Of a stretch of DNA of 45,772 nt, positions 7,699 to 15,435 are shown one piece after another. The notes beneath the pieces are model-generated. The model ran no database searches. It was given only the letters and a program-made list of their open reading frames with translations, and was not told the DNA's origin. The stretch lies in the NCBI GenBank assembly GCA_018060545.1, contig JAGOVW010000006.1, positions 1 to 45,772 of the forward strand. Reading direction: 5' to 3'. Numbering within the stretch: position 1 is the first letter of the stretch; each line of letters begins with the position of its first letter. The stretch is from Minisyncoccota bacterium. Lineage in GTDB: Bacteria > Patescibacteriota > Minisyncoccia > Phycocordibacterales > UBA2100. Position numbers and translations under genes: made by a program.

Positions 7699-8379
7699 AT
7701 GCAAGAATCTACTCGTCGTTACGCCATAGCATTCCTGATTACAGGAGCCATTTTCGCTACCGCACTTGCGGTGAGCGTATCGGTAAACAACGCACGTGTA
7801 GAAAATATTCGTGCCATCCAGGAAAATATATCGACCGACATTCTCTCGCTCGAAACACAGTTTGATTTGCTCTCTGAACTTTCTTGCAAAGACATCCGCG
7901 AGAACTCGGTGCTCTCGAAAGAGGTGTCAAACCTCTCTCGCCGTTTGGCATACATGGAGTCAAAGCTGGGCACCACCGATGATGAAGTGGTGCGCTTGAA
8001 GCGCCAGTATTCACTGCTGCAAATCAAGGACCTCCTTCTGATGAAGCGGGTGTCGCAGAAGTGCCGTCTTGAACCGGTATTTATCCTCTACTTCTACTCG
8101 AACGACGACGACTGTGTTGATTGTGAACGCCAGGGATACGCCCTAACGGAGCTTGCAGAACGCTACCCAAAGCTGCGCATCTATAGCTTTGATTACAACC
8201 TGGACCTCCCGGCACTCAATACACTCATCACGATCAATGATTTGAAAGATGAACTTCCTGCCGTCATCATTGACGAACAACCATACTATGGCTTCCAGTC
8301 CGTTGAAGATCTTGAGTCTCTCATCCCACAGATTGAGACGCTTGGTGCATCCACCACTGCAACAAGTACAAAGAAATAG
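7699..8379 (+). CDS. Membrane-anchored thioredoxin-like protein with CxxC
   Basis: A 226-aa protein with an N-terminal membrane anchor (YAIAFLITGAIFATALAVSV), a coiled-coil stretch (about 35-115, RVENIRAIQENISTDILSLE and following) and a C-terminal domain that begins PVFILYFYSN and contains DDDCVDCERQG. The C-V-D-C after a hydrophobic strand, followed by LRIYSFDYN and LPAVIIDEQPYYGF, fits a thioredoxin-like fold with the usual cis-Pro near PAVII. It may handle thiols or disulfides outside the membrane, which would be relevant because this window encodes many Cys-rich exported proteins. It follows the glycosyltransferase and is probably in its operon. No closer family is recognised. Confidence 0.7.
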   Translation: MQESTRRYAIAFLITGAIFATALAVSVSVNNARVENIRAIQENISTDILSLETQFDLLSELSCKDIRENSVLSKEVSNLSRRLAYMESKLGTTDDEVVRLKRQYSLLQIKDLLLMKRVSQKCRLEPVFILYFYSNDDDCVDCERQGYALTELAERYPKLRIYSFDYNLDLPALNTLITINDLKDELPAVIIDEQPYYGFQSVEDLESLIPQIETLGASTTATSTKK

Positions 8380-8407
8380 CTTTGACTCTCTTCCTCGCAG
8401 TACGCTG

Positions 8408-8480
8408 AGCCGCTTCCCGGGCTCGAACCGGGGACCTACTCATTACAAGTGAGTTGCTCTACCAACTGAGCTAAAGCGGC
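8408..8480 (-). tRNA. tRNA-Thr (anticodon TGT)
   Basis: A 73-nt cloverleaf on the minus strand: acceptor GCCGCTT/AAGCGGC, D-arm with AGCTCAGTTGGTAGAGC, anticodon stem ACTCA/TGAGT with loop CTTGTAA giving anticodon TGT, and T-arm GGTTCGAGCC. The discriminator base reads T, and CCA is not encoded and must be added after transcription. Confidence 0.95.
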
Positions 8481-8555
8481 GTACAAGGGGTATATTACCT
8501 ACTTTTTTATGAAATGCCAGAGGCGCTGCCCATGGCATGTAGCATGCCTGCACAC

Positions 8556-8578
8556 AAAAAAAGAACCCTGCGGGTTCT
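8556..8578 (-). terminator. Terminator of the rpsB-tsf-8635 operon
   Basis: On the minus strand AGAACCC-GCA-GGGTTCT is followed by a run of T residues, about 55 nt downstream of the stop codon at 8635. The interval between this and the tRNA shows nothing else. Confidence 0.85.
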
Positions 8579-8634
8579 GCTTTGTTATTCCTAACTACCC
8601 TTGCATCAGCCTCTCCGCACCACGTGCTGCAGCA

Positions 8635-9033
8635 CTACACACTGTCCACCACTTTCCCCCCCAATCCATTCTTATGTTCGGCAACATCCTTCAAAAACTG
8701 ATTCTGGCTCTCGCGGCGCTGGAATCGATGCTTGTGCGACATGCGATCGGCAATCTGGTGCGCCCCTTCTTCCATCTTGCGAGCAAATCTCGCAAAAGCC
8801 TTGGCTCCTAAATGAATGAAGTAGCGCGTAATAAGGAGCATGAGGGATGGAAAGCGGCGCATCTGTGCACCGAATCGCTGCAGTAGATACTTGAGGTATC
8901 TCGCTAAATCATCGGCATGGGCGCGCGTCGTTTCCAAAAGACGGGCGCCACGCTTCACTTCCCACATACGCAATCCGAAAAGGCCGGTGATGCCGAGTAG
9001 GGTAACAGAAAATACTGCGGTGAGTGCCGCCAT
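8635..9033 (-). CDS. Small membrane protein downstream of tsf
   Basis: A 132-aa hypothetical protein. It has one N-terminal transmembrane helix (ALTAVFSVTLLGITGLFGLRMW) followed by a basic, amphipathic helical region (ARYLKYLLQRFGAQMRRF and onwards). It starts 6 nt after the tsf stop and shares the downstream terminator, so it is the last gene of the rpsB-tsf unit. No family recognised; the cytosolic part is rich in Arg, Lys and His. Confidence 0.65.
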   Translation of the reverse strand: MAALTAVFSVTLLGITGLFGLRMWEVKRGARLLETTRAHADDLARYLKYLLQRFGAQMRRFPSLMLLITRYFIHLGAKAFARFARKMEEGAHQIADRMSHKHRFQRRESQNQFLKDVAEHKNGLGGKVVDSV

Positions 9034-9039
9034 GATGTA

Positions 9040-9624
9040 TTAGCGTACTGAGAGGCGCACCATACGTGTGACTTCAATCTTCTCGCCAAACTTTTGTACA
9101 GCCTCATCAATCAGCTGCTTGATCGTCTTGTTACCGTCCTTAACGAATGGCTGCTCAAGCAGAATCTTGTCTTTCAAAAAAGCATCAAGCTTTCCTTCGA
9201 CAATCTTGGCGCGCATCTCTTCAGGGCGATCTTTTGCTTCGTCTTCAAATACCGATCGTGCCGCAGCGATATCTTCCTCCTGCACGTCGTTGCGAGAAAC
9301 AAAGATAGGGCTCATCGCCGCTACATGCATGGCGATATCGTATGCAAGCTTTGGAAACTCTTCGTTTTTAGATACGAAGTCAGTTTCGCAGGAAAGGATG
9401 ATGGCACCGATTACCGCGCCACCTGCGTGTGTGTACGACGCTGCAATACCTGCACCCAGGGTACGATCTGATTTCTTAGCAGCAATTGCGGTAGATGCCT
9501 TACGGAGAATAACTTTCGCTTTTTCCACGTCGCCTCCTGCCTCTTGTAGAGCTTTTTTGCACTGCATGACCGAGACGCCTGTCTCGTCACGCAACGACTT
9601 TATGATGTCTGTGGTGATATCCAT
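9040..9624 (-). CDS. tsf: Translation elongation factor Ts
   Basis: Nucleotide exchange factor that releases GDP from EF-Tu. The N-terminal UBA-like segment (IKSLRDETGVSVMQCKKALQEAGGDVEKA) and the core motif CETDFVSKNEEF, which contacts EF-Tu, are present. The protein has 194 aa, against about 280 in E. coli, so it is a minimal form with one core subdomain. A minus-strand TATACT (9633-9638) ends 8 nt before the ATG, so it may have its own near-leaderless promoter besides read-through from rpsB 34 nt upstream. Confidence 0.96.
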   Translation of the reverse strand: MDITTDIIKSLRDETGVSVMQCKKALQEAGGDVEKAKVILRKASTAIAAKKSDRTLGAGIAASYTHAGGAVIGAIILSCETDFVSKNEEFPKLAYDIAMHVAAMSPIFVSRNDVQEEDIAAARSVFEDEAKDRPEEMRAKIVEGKLDAFLKDKILLEQPFVKDGNKTIKQLIDEAVQKFGEKIEVTRMVRLSVR

Positions 9625-9658
9625 AGATGCAGAGTATAACGCACACTTTTATTCCTGC

Positions 9659-10378
9659 CTACTCTCCAGTGGGTGCTTTCGGCATTGGTGCGCGCTTGTT
9701 GCTGAAGTACGCATCCGAGATGAGTTGCGCAACATGGCGCACACTCTTGAGTGTTGAGTCGTTACCAGGGATAGGAAATGACACCGCTGAGAAATCGCAG
9801 TCAGAACTGAGGAGTCCAATAACAGGGATTTTCATCTGGCGAGCCTCTTCAACAGCGATGAACTCGTGTCCACCATCAATCACAAATACTGCCCCAGGAA
9901 GTTCGCGCATTTCTGTGAGTCCACCAAAACGGCTCTCAAGCTCTTCAATCTCACGATCCAACATAAGGCGCTCGAGCTTAGTGTACTTGGTTCGTTCTCC
10001 GCGATCACGCTCTGTGGTGAGCTTTTCCATGCGGTCGATGCGGCGGCGAATCTGCTTGAAGTTAGTGAGCGTACCACCAATCCAGCGACCAGCTACGAAC
10101 GGTGCTCCTGCCTTTTGTGCAGCAGTCTTGAGTACATTTTGTACTTCGTTTTTACCACCGACAAAAAGCACCTGTTTTCCTGATGCGGCAACCTCAGCAA
10201 CCTTTGCAAGTGCTGCATTGAATTTAGCCGTAGTGACCTCAAGATCAAAGAGATCGCTTTTCTGCTTAGTACCAAAAATGAATGGGCTTGCGGTCGGGTG
10301 GCGACGGCTCTTTGAGCGCCCAAAGTGCACCCCTGCCTCAAAAAGGGTTTGTGTGTCTGCGGTGAATTCCTTACTCAT
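9659..10378 (-). CDS. rpsB: 30S ribosomal protein S2
   Basis: Small-subunit protein needed with S1 for mRNA binding. Family hallmarks: LFEAGVHFGRSKSRRHPTASPFIFG, ILFVGGKNEVQ-type strand (KQVLFVGGKNEVQNV), GRWIGGTLTNFKQI, and PGAVFVIDGGHEFIAVEEARQMKIPVIGL. About 239 aa from the ATG at 10378 (MSKEFTADTQ). A second in-frame ATG at 10399 is possible, but a minus-strand extended -10 TGGTAGTAT overlaps that ATG, favouring the inner start with a leader of a few nucleotides. Followed by tsf, the conserved rpsB-tsf order. Confidence 0.96.
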   Translation of the reverse strand: MSKEFTADTQTLFEAGVHFGRSKSRRHPTASPFIFGTKQKSDLFDLEVTTAKFNAALAKVAEVAASGKQVLFVGGKNEVQNVLKTAAQKAGAPFVAGRWIGGTLTNFKQIRRRIDRMEKLTTERDRGERTKYTKLERLMLDREIEELESRFGGLTEMRELPGAVFVIDGGHEFIAVEEARQMKIPVIGLLSSDCDFSAVSFPIPGNDSTLKSVRHVAQLISDAYFSNKRAPMPKAPTGE

Positions 10379-10510
10379 ATACGCGCGAGATACTACCATG
10401 CTCCTTTCTGGGAAGCAACCCCAAGGAAGCTCTTTAGAGCCAAAGACATGCCACACGAGGGGTAAAAACGGCCGCTAGGCACACTATTGCCCGCACTCAG
10501 TGTACGTTGC

Positions 10511-11503
10511 TTACTCATCGTCAGAGGTGCCCTCAGGGGCGCCAACCGTACCCGCTTTTTGAAGTGATGCCACTATCTCGCCAATACCCCCTGCAAGAAT
10601 CTTCTCCATGTTGGACCACGATTCCTTCAACCGATGATCGGTGATGCGATCTTGAGGGAAGTTGTACGTACGGATTTTTTCGGACCGATCAGCGGTACCC
10701 ACCTGTTCTTTACGATCAAGAGATCGCTTACGCGCCTCTTCTTCATCTTTGCGTACCTGCAATTTCGACATGAGAAGTGCCATCGCTTTCTCTCGATTTT
10801 TCAACTGGCTGCGCTCTGAAGTACAGCGCACATCAAGCCCCGTTGGTTTGTGGATGATACGCACAGCCGTCTCTACCTTGTTTACGTTTTGCCCACCCTT
10901 TCCGCCTGAGCGCGAAAATTCCATCTCAAAGTCTGCCGGATTCACTTCAATCTTTGTTTTCTTGTAGATAGGAAGAATTGCCACTGACGCCGTAGAGGTG
11001 TGAATACGGCCCTGCTTTTCGGTGGCTGGAATACGCTGCACACGATGCACCCCTGTTTCGAAGCGCAGCGCCTCGTAGCAGCCTTTACCCTTCACCTCGA
11101 AGGAGGCCTCCTTGTATCCGCCCAGCTCGGTTTCCGACTCGTACAGCGTGCCGTAGGTCCATCCACGGCTATCTGCGTAGCGGAGGTACATCTGCGCCAA
11201 CTGCCACGCAAAGAGAGACGCCTCGTCTCCACCGGCGCCTGCACGAACCTCGAGCACCATCTCATTCGGCATTTCGTATTCTTCCTCCTGTGAGGTAAGG
11301 ATGGTTTGCATCTGCAAGATGAGAGCCTGCTTCTGCGCATCAATATCTTCAATTTCCTTCTCGGCAAGTTCTGCCATCGTCGGGTCCGCTTCCGCGAGTT
11401 CGCGCGCGTCTTCTTCTGCGCGGATTAAACGCTCCCACTCAGGGATAAGGTAGGAGACACTGTGGTCGCCTGCATGGTCTTTGGGGTTAAAAGGTTCAGA
11501 CAT
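10511..11503 (-). CDS. prfA: Peptide chain release factor 1
   Basis: Terminates translation at UAA and UAG. RF1 identity is shown by the P-A-T tripeptide in HRVQRIPATEKQGRIHTS, while the catalytic GGQ is in FSRSGGKGGQNVNKVETAVR. At 330 aa it is slightly shorter than usual (about 360), mainly at the N-terminus. A minus-strand TATACT lies about 30 nt upstream, leaving a short leader with no obvious Shine-Dalgarno site. TGA is used as a stop elsewhere in this window, so a second release factor must exist outside it. Confidence 0.97.
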   Translation of the reverse strand: MSEPFNPKDHAGDHSVSYLIPEWERLIRAEEDARELAEADPTMAELAEKEIEDIDAQKQALILQMQTILTSQEEEYEMPNEMVLEVRAGAGGDEASLFAWQLAQMYLRYADSRGWTYGTLYESETELGGYKEASFEVKGKGCYEALRFETGVHRVQRIPATEKQGRIHTSTASVAILPIYKKTKIEVNPADFEMEFSRSGGKGGQNVNKVETAVRIIHKPTGLDVRCTSERSQLKNREKAMALLMSKLQVRKDEEEARKRSLDRKEQVGTADRSEKIRTYNFPQDRITDHRLKESWSNMEKILAGGIGEIVASLQKAGTVGAPEGTSDDE

Positions 11504-11540
11504 AGTGATGTATTGAGTGGGGTAAGTATACCGCTGTACA

Positions 11541-11572
11541 GAAAGGGCGCGCCGTTTGCGGCGCGCCCTTTC
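11541..11572 (-). terminator. Hairpin downstream of rpmE
   Basis: A 13-bp perfect stem (GAAAGGGCGCGCC with GGCGCGCCCTTTC) and a 6-nt loop lie just after the rpmE stop and before prfA. The T-tract is weak on the minus strand, so it may be only a partial terminator or an mRNA 3'-end stabiliser. Confidence 0.7.
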
Positions 11573-11581
11573 ATAGAGTAG

Positions 11582-11836
11582 CTATTTCTTTGCCTTAGAT
11601 GCTCGAGTACGGAACTTCTCGGCGCGGCCAGTAGTGTCGAGCGCCTTAGCTTCACCCGTGTACACAGGGTGTGAAGCCGATGAAATTTCCACGCGATAGA
11701 GAGGATATTCCTTACCATCGTCCCACTTTGACTGCTCTTCCGTTGATACAGTAGAAGCAATCAAAAAACGAGCTCCGGAGGATGAGTCCTCGAAGATTAC
11801 CGGGCGAAAGTCTTTTGGGTGAATATCCTTTTTCAT
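11582..11836 (-). CDS. rpmE: 50S ribosomal protein L31, type B
   Basis: An 84-aa protein of the large subunit. [17 protein letters not shown], then [21 protein letters not shown], is characteristic of L31, and the absence of the zinc-binding cysteines identifies the type B (zinc-free) form. A minus-strand TATAGT ends 11 nt before the ATG, so the leader would be very short. Confidence 0.95.
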   Translation of the reverse strand: MKKDIHPKDFRPVIFEDSSSGARFLIASTVSTEEQSKWDDGKEYPLYRVEISSASHPVYTGEAKALDTTGRAEKFRTRASKAKK

Positions 11837-11895
11837 ATGTGTGCAGCACTATACACAAAAAGCACGGACCTTGCAACAAGGCCACTCGAGAGCCC

Positions 11896-13254
11896 CTACT
11901 TCCCCTCGAGCACGTCAATTTGTCGCTGGAACTGGTCAGCAAATTCCATCACATCGTCTCCATAGAAGGCATAGGCGGCTTTATTGGCATTTCCCCATCC
12001 CGCAAAGTACCGCAGCGCTGCGAGGCGCTCAGAGGCACGTGTCCCCTTGTCGGCCCCGTTATCGGCCATGAGCATCGCGGTGGCAAAGATGGCTGTACGC
12101 GCGTCCCACGGATTAGGCGGGTTGTTGCCCGTTGCTCGTGACAAACGGTCTTTATACAGAACCCACGTGGAAGGAATGAATTGGGCAGGCCCCATCGCAC
12201 CGCCATATCCATACCCTGGTGGACACGATACAACCTGGCTATACGGGTCAATTCCCAATTCGCTTGTGATATCCATATACGGGTCCACATCACGAGTAGC
12301 TTTCATAACCCCTTTGAACAACTTGCCTGTGTTCTTACCCTTGCCATCTCCCTTATTCGGTTCGTTTGTAAGGAGGCACTGTCCCACGTTTTCTCCCAAG
12401 TTTGTCTCTTGGCGCAACACACCCAACACCAAAGCGGGTCTCACGCCGATAATATCGCCAGCTTCTTTTGCATACCTGTAGGCATCACCAAAAGAAATTG
12501 CGGATGAGTCGCGCAGTGAAAAAAGTGTCGCCCTAATTTCAGCGGCCGTTTTCTCGCGTTCGCTTATGAGCTTTTGGTACGTCTTTTCTTGCCCTTTGGT
12601 AGCGGTCAGAATGGCTCCTACCTGCTTCTTGCTTGCCTCAACTTTGTTCTTTTCCAGCACCTGCAATTGTTTCATTTCCAATTCTTCCTCTTGCTTTTCT
12701 TCAAGCGTTTTCTTTCGTACTGAAAGATCTTCACGAATGGTGGTTATTTCATCGAATGATGCTCCGAGTGAATTCTGAAGCAGTGCAAATGTATCGATGT
12801 CTTCGAATATGTCGGAAATACTCCCCGAGAGAGCGAGCTCCGCAAAAGAGGTGTCGTCGATTTCGTTGGTGCGGCGAATCAGCTGCGAAAGTGATTGTCG
12901 TGAGCGCGACATCTTATCATCCAGTACGTTAATGGCACTTACTTTGTCATCAATGTCGCCCTTAATCTTCCTAATCGTGAGGTCACGGTGCTTTATCGAA
13001 AGCTGTGCTTTTTCAACCTGTGTATTCAAAATAGCAATGTCGCGTTCTAGTGTGGTGCGCTGCGCCTGCTTTTCCTTTAAAACGCCACGCTTCGCATCAA
13101 TGTCGGCCTCGATTGACGCAAGTTCTGCCTCTAGACGTGCCCGCTGCTCTTCAAGGAGGACTTCAGCAGAAGTGATCTGGGGGATGACGCACGCGAATAC
13201 GGCAGCACACGCCACCCACAAGAAAAATCCCGCGATATTTTCACGACGTTCCAT
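11896..13254 (-). CDS. Exported coiled-coil protein with lytic-transglycosylase-like domain
   Basis: A 452-aa envelope protein, probably a peptidoglycan hydrolase or its regulator. An N-terminal signal or anchor (AGFFLWVACAAVFACVIPQITSAE) is followed by long coiled coils (about 32-250) resembling EnvC/CwlO-type division hydrolase partners. A C-terminal lysozyme-like domain (about 255-440) has LRQETNLGENVG with a candidate catalytic Glu, YGYGGAMGPAQFIPSTW and ALRYFAGWGNANKAAYAFYG, as in MltB/SLT-type transglycosylases. The ATG at 13254 is preceded 6 nt away by the minus-strand extended -10 TGTTAGAAT (13261-13269), so the mRNA should be leaderless. Combining the CwlO-like arm with an SLT-like domain in one chain is a simplified arrangement. 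Confidence 0.85.
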   Translation of the reverse strand: MERRENIAGFFLWVACAAVFACVIPQITSAEVLLEEQRARLEAELASIEADIDAKRGVLKEKQAQRTTLERDIAILNTQVEKAQLSIKHRDLTIRKIKGDIDDKVSAINVLDDKMSRSRQSLSQLIRRTNEIDDTSFAELALSGSISDIFEDIDTFALLQNSLGASFDEITTIREDLSVRKKTLEEKQEEELEMKQLQVLEKNKVEASKKQVGAILTATKGQEKTYQKLISEREKTAAEIRATLFSLRDSSAISFGDAYRYAKEAGDIIGVRPALVLGVLRQETNLGENVGQCLLTNEPNKGDGKGKNTGKLFKGVMKATRDVDPYMDITSELGIDPYSQVVSCPPGYGYGGAMGPAQFIPSTWVLYKDRLSRATGNNPPNPWDARTAIFATAMLMADNGADKGTRASERLAALRYFAGWGNANKAAYAFYGDDVMEFADQFQRQIDVLEGK

Positions 13255-13260
13255 ACAGAT

Positions 13261-13269
13261 ATTCTAACA
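13261..13269 (-). promoter_or_regulatory. Extended -10 promoter (leaderless) of the 11896-13254 gene
   Basis: Minus-strand TGTTAGAAT, hexamer ending 6 nt before the ATG. Confidence 0.65.
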
Positions 13270-13310
13270 GACGCAGACGCGCTACGGTTCTTTCTGCGCA
13301 CACATTCGCA

Positions 13311-13931
13311 CTAGTCTTCCTTAGGAGCGTTGGCAGCCGCTTGTGCAGCAACCTCTTCGTCAGTTGGAGGCGTGGTTGGCATGCTCTCCTCAATGTTCTG
13401 TTCAGTGACAGATACCACGATTTCGTCGGCGTCAGTGATGAAGACAGCTGATGGTGGTACAGGAACCTGAGACACGGTGATGTGGTCGCCAATGTGCTCG
13501 AGTTTTGAGAGGTCAACCGTAAGATGCTGTGGCAATTCCTTTGGCTCAACTTCAATTTCAATTTCATGGAGCACTTTCACCGTAACGCCACCTTCCTTTT
13601 CAGCAGGTGCAACACCGATGAATTCAACAGGTACAGAGATCTGAATCTTCTTACCCTTCTCAAGCACGTAAAAATCAACGTGCTGCGGAATGCCCGTAAC
13701 GGGGTGCACGGTCACATCATGGATGAGCACGTCTTTTGCTTCACCAACTCCTTCGAGCGAAAGAATGGTTGTCTCACCTGCGTCGCGCCATAGTTTCGTG
13801 AAGACTGCAGCATCGAGAGTAATTGGAGTTGAAGCCTCCTTTGGTCCGTAAAATACGGCAGGAAGGCCACCCGCTGCGCGGATATCGTCTACTTTCTGGT
13901 CTCCCTTGCGGGCTTTGATTGCCAAGTTCAT
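13311..13931 (-). CDS. rplY: 50S ribosomal protein L25/CTC
   Basis: Binds 5S rRNA in the large subunit. The N-terminal L25 domain (LAIKARKGDQKVDDIRAAGGLPAVFYGP, HDVTVHPVTGIPQHVDFY) is followed by the CTC beta domain (VPVEFIGVAPAEKEGGV, LPQHLTVDLSKLEHIGDHI). At 206 aa it is the long CTC form rather than the short E. coli form, with an acidic Pro/Ala-rich tail. A minus-strand TATAAT (13940-13945) ends 8 nt before the ATG. Confidence 0.95.
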   Translation of the reverse strand: MNLAIKARKGDQKVDDIRAAGGLPAVFYGPKEASTPITLDAAVFTKLWRDAGETTILSLEGVGEAKDVLIHDVTVHPVTGIPQHVDFYVLEKGKKIQISVPVEFIGVAPAEKEGGVTVKVLHEIEIEVEPKELPQHLTVDLSKLEHIGDHITVSQVPVPPSAVFITDADEIVVSVTEQNIEESMPTTPPTDEEVAAQAAANAPKED

Positions 13932-13988
13932 ACCCGCGGATTATACGCATCAAGCATAAAAAAGCAACAGGGCACTACTGCATGGCAT

Positions 13989-14022
13989 AAAAAGGTAGAG
14001 GCGCACCAAGGTGGTGCGCCTC
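13989..14022 (-). terminator. Terminator of the 14056-14406 gene
   Basis: On the minus strand a GAGGCGCACC/GGTGCGCCTC stem (13998-14007/14013-14022) is followed by TACCTTTTT. Confidence 0.85.
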
Positions 14023-14055
14023 CGTAAAGCACTATAGTTCAGCCGGTGCGGAGGG

Positions 14056-14406
14056 TTACTTCGCCGCGGCGCAGACGGTCTCCGGGAGGAACTCACGATA
14101 GAGCTCCAGGGTCACCTTCCTCATCTTCGCGTCGTCCTTGGCCTCCATGGCCTTCGTGATGTCGTCGAAGAACGTCGCGAGCTCACCCTCGCCGAGCGAA
14201 GCCGCGGCAGGCAAATCGGAGGCGTACTTGACGACCTCCTTCTTGATGGCGTCGACTTCGGCCGGTGTCGTGGCCTTGTTGAGGGCCATGACCGCCCGCT
14301 GCACCGTGGCTGCCTTGTCCGCAAGGGCACACTGCTCGGCCGAAGCCGGCGCGACGCTGCCGAGCGAGAGAGCGCATGCGAGGATAACTGCCTTGAACAG
14401 CTTCAT
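14056..14406 (-). CDS. Small secreted alpha-helical protein
   Basis: About 116 aa with a Sec signal peptide (MKLFKAVILACALSLGSVAPASAEQ). The mature part is helical and charged (ATVQRAVMALNKATTPAEVDAI, KAMEAKDDAKMRKVTLELYREF) with two cysteines, one just after the cleavage site and one near the end (PETVCAAAK), which could form a disulfide. The ATG at 14406 is chosen because GAGGAG lies 9 nt upstream and the signal peptide starts there. The gene has its own promoter and terminator and is visibly richer in G and C at third codon positions than its neighbours. Family not recognised. Confidence 0.8.
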   Translation of the reverse strand: MKLFKAVILACALSLGSVAPASAEQCALADKAATVQRAVMALNKATTPAEVDAIKKEVVKYASDLPAAASLGEGELATFFDDITKAMEAKDDAKMRKVTLELYREFLPETVCAAAK

Positions 14407-14469
14407 CTGCGTATTCTCCTCTGTACACACCCCACTCTGTTAGTTGGTGTGATTGGTGGGGCCGTATTT

Positions 14470-14497
14470 ATAATACCATATAAAATGGCATTTGCAA
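14470..14497 (-). promoter_or_regulatory. Promoter of the 14056-14406 gene
   Basis: Minus-strand TTGCAA (14492-14497), a 16-nt spacer ending in TGG, then TATTAT (14470-14475). The leader of about 57 nt carries GAGGAG. Confidence 0.7.
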
Positions 14498-14503
14498 TAC
14501 CTT

Positions 14504-14524
14504 TATAAAGGTCCGTCCTTTATA
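14504..14524 (-). repeat. AT-rich hairpin after fba, matched by one after the PfkB gene
   Basis: TATAAAGG and CCTTTATA form an 8-bp stem around a 5-nt loop, 10 nt past the fba stop. A near-identical hairpin in the opposite orientation lies at 16430-16450. The pair forms an inverted repeat around the two divergent genes. Confidence 0.75.
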
Positions 14525-14534
14525 TTTCTGAACA

Positions 14535-15386
14535 CTACCTTCCCGCAAAAAGACTCATGCGAGCGCGGACCACGGCCTTAAGAGCCTCTGCCCCACTACC
14601 CAAATACTTGTATGGTGCTACTTCGTCAGGATTTTCGTTGAGAGCTGCGTGAATTCCTTTTCGGTACGCTACGCGGATTTCGGTATTGATGTGCACTACA
14701 CGAATCCCCGCTTTGATGGCGGCGACAAAGTCTTCGTCGGCCGTTCCTGACCCGCCATGTAACACCAGTGGGATGCCTGCAGCCTCCGCAACGTGCCCGA
14801 TGCGAGAAATATCAAGTCGAGGATTCGGCATATCTTTCAACATACCGTGGATGTTTCCTACAGACGGCGCGAGCATACTCACTCCCCCTTCGCGCACGAA
14901 CTGCGCCGCTTCTTCAGGGGTGGTCATCTGTAGCCCAGCCCCCTCTGGAATCTTGTCTAAGAGCGCGCTCGACGAACCGATGTACCCAAGTTCCCCCTCC
15001 ACAAACACTTCACGCCCAGATTGCTGAGCGTGGGCAACCACCTCGCGCGTTTTTTGAATATTCTCTTCAAGCGGCAGCTTGCTCCCGTCAAACATAACTG
15101 AATCAAACCCTGCATCGATGCACTCCTTCGCACCATCAACATCATGGGTGTGATCTGCATTCAAAAAAATGGTTGCCCCGTCTTTTCTGAGAGCCCCCAC
15201 CATGGCCGCAACGGCATGCATGCCAAAAAACTTTCGTTCACCTTCCGAGACACCTACCAGCACAGGGAGCGAGAGCTCGCGAGACACTTCGGCGATTGCG
15301 TTCAACTGTGTCGAATCAGAAACATTAAAGTGGCCGAGGGCGTATCCTTTTGCTCCCGCCTCCTGGAGCGCTTCTTTGATGGTCAT
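14535..15386 (-). CDS. fba: Class II fructose-bisphosphate aldolase
   Basis: Zinc-dependent aldolase that reversibly splits fructose-1,6-bisphosphate into DHAP and glyceraldehyde-3-phosphate. Family motifs: YALGHFNVSDSTQLNAI, FLNADHTHDVDGAKECIDAGFDSVMFDGSKLPLEENI (zinc His and catalytic Asp region), FVEGELGYIG, LVLHGGSGTADEDF (zinc His) and RVVHINTEIRVAYR. 283 aa is normal. A minus-strand TATACT (15394-15399) ends 7 nt before the ATG, giving a leaderless mRNA. It is divergent from a PfkB-family kinase with only 49 nt between the start codons, suggesting joint control of the two glycolytic steps. Confidence 0.95.
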   Translation of the reverse strand: MTIKEALQEAGAKGYALGHFNVSDSTQLNAIAEVSRELSLPVLVGVSEGERKFFGMHAVAAMVGALRKDGATIFLNADHTHDVDGAKECIDAGFDSVMFDGSKLPLEENIQKTREVVAHAQQSGREVFVEGELGYIGSSSALLDKIPEGAGLQMTTPEEAAQFVREGGVSMLAPSVGNIHGMLKDMPNPRLDISRIGHVAEAAGIPLVLHGGSGTADEDFVAAIKAGIRVVHINTEIRVAYRKGIHAALNENPDEVAPYKYLGSGAEALKAVVRARMSLFAGR

Positions 15387-15393
15387 GAGTGCA

Positions 15394-15429
15394 AGTATAC
15401 ACGGCCTTACCCTTCACCCGTGTTAGAAT
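15394..15429. promoter_or_regulatory. Divergent promoters of fba and the PfkB-family kinase
   Basis: A minus-strand TATACT (15394-15399) serves fba and a plus-strand extended -10 TGTTAGAAT (15421-15429) serves the kinase. They end 7 and 6 nt before the respective ATGs. The two promoters share the same small region, so polymerases could compete. Confidence 0.65.
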
Positions 15430-15435
15430 GGCTGC

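Noticed and set aside
9627-10478. 283-aa open frame antisense to rpsB
   Set aside because: Entirely opposite a conserved ribosomal protein gene; composition (Ser/Arg-rich) is typical of a shadow frame.
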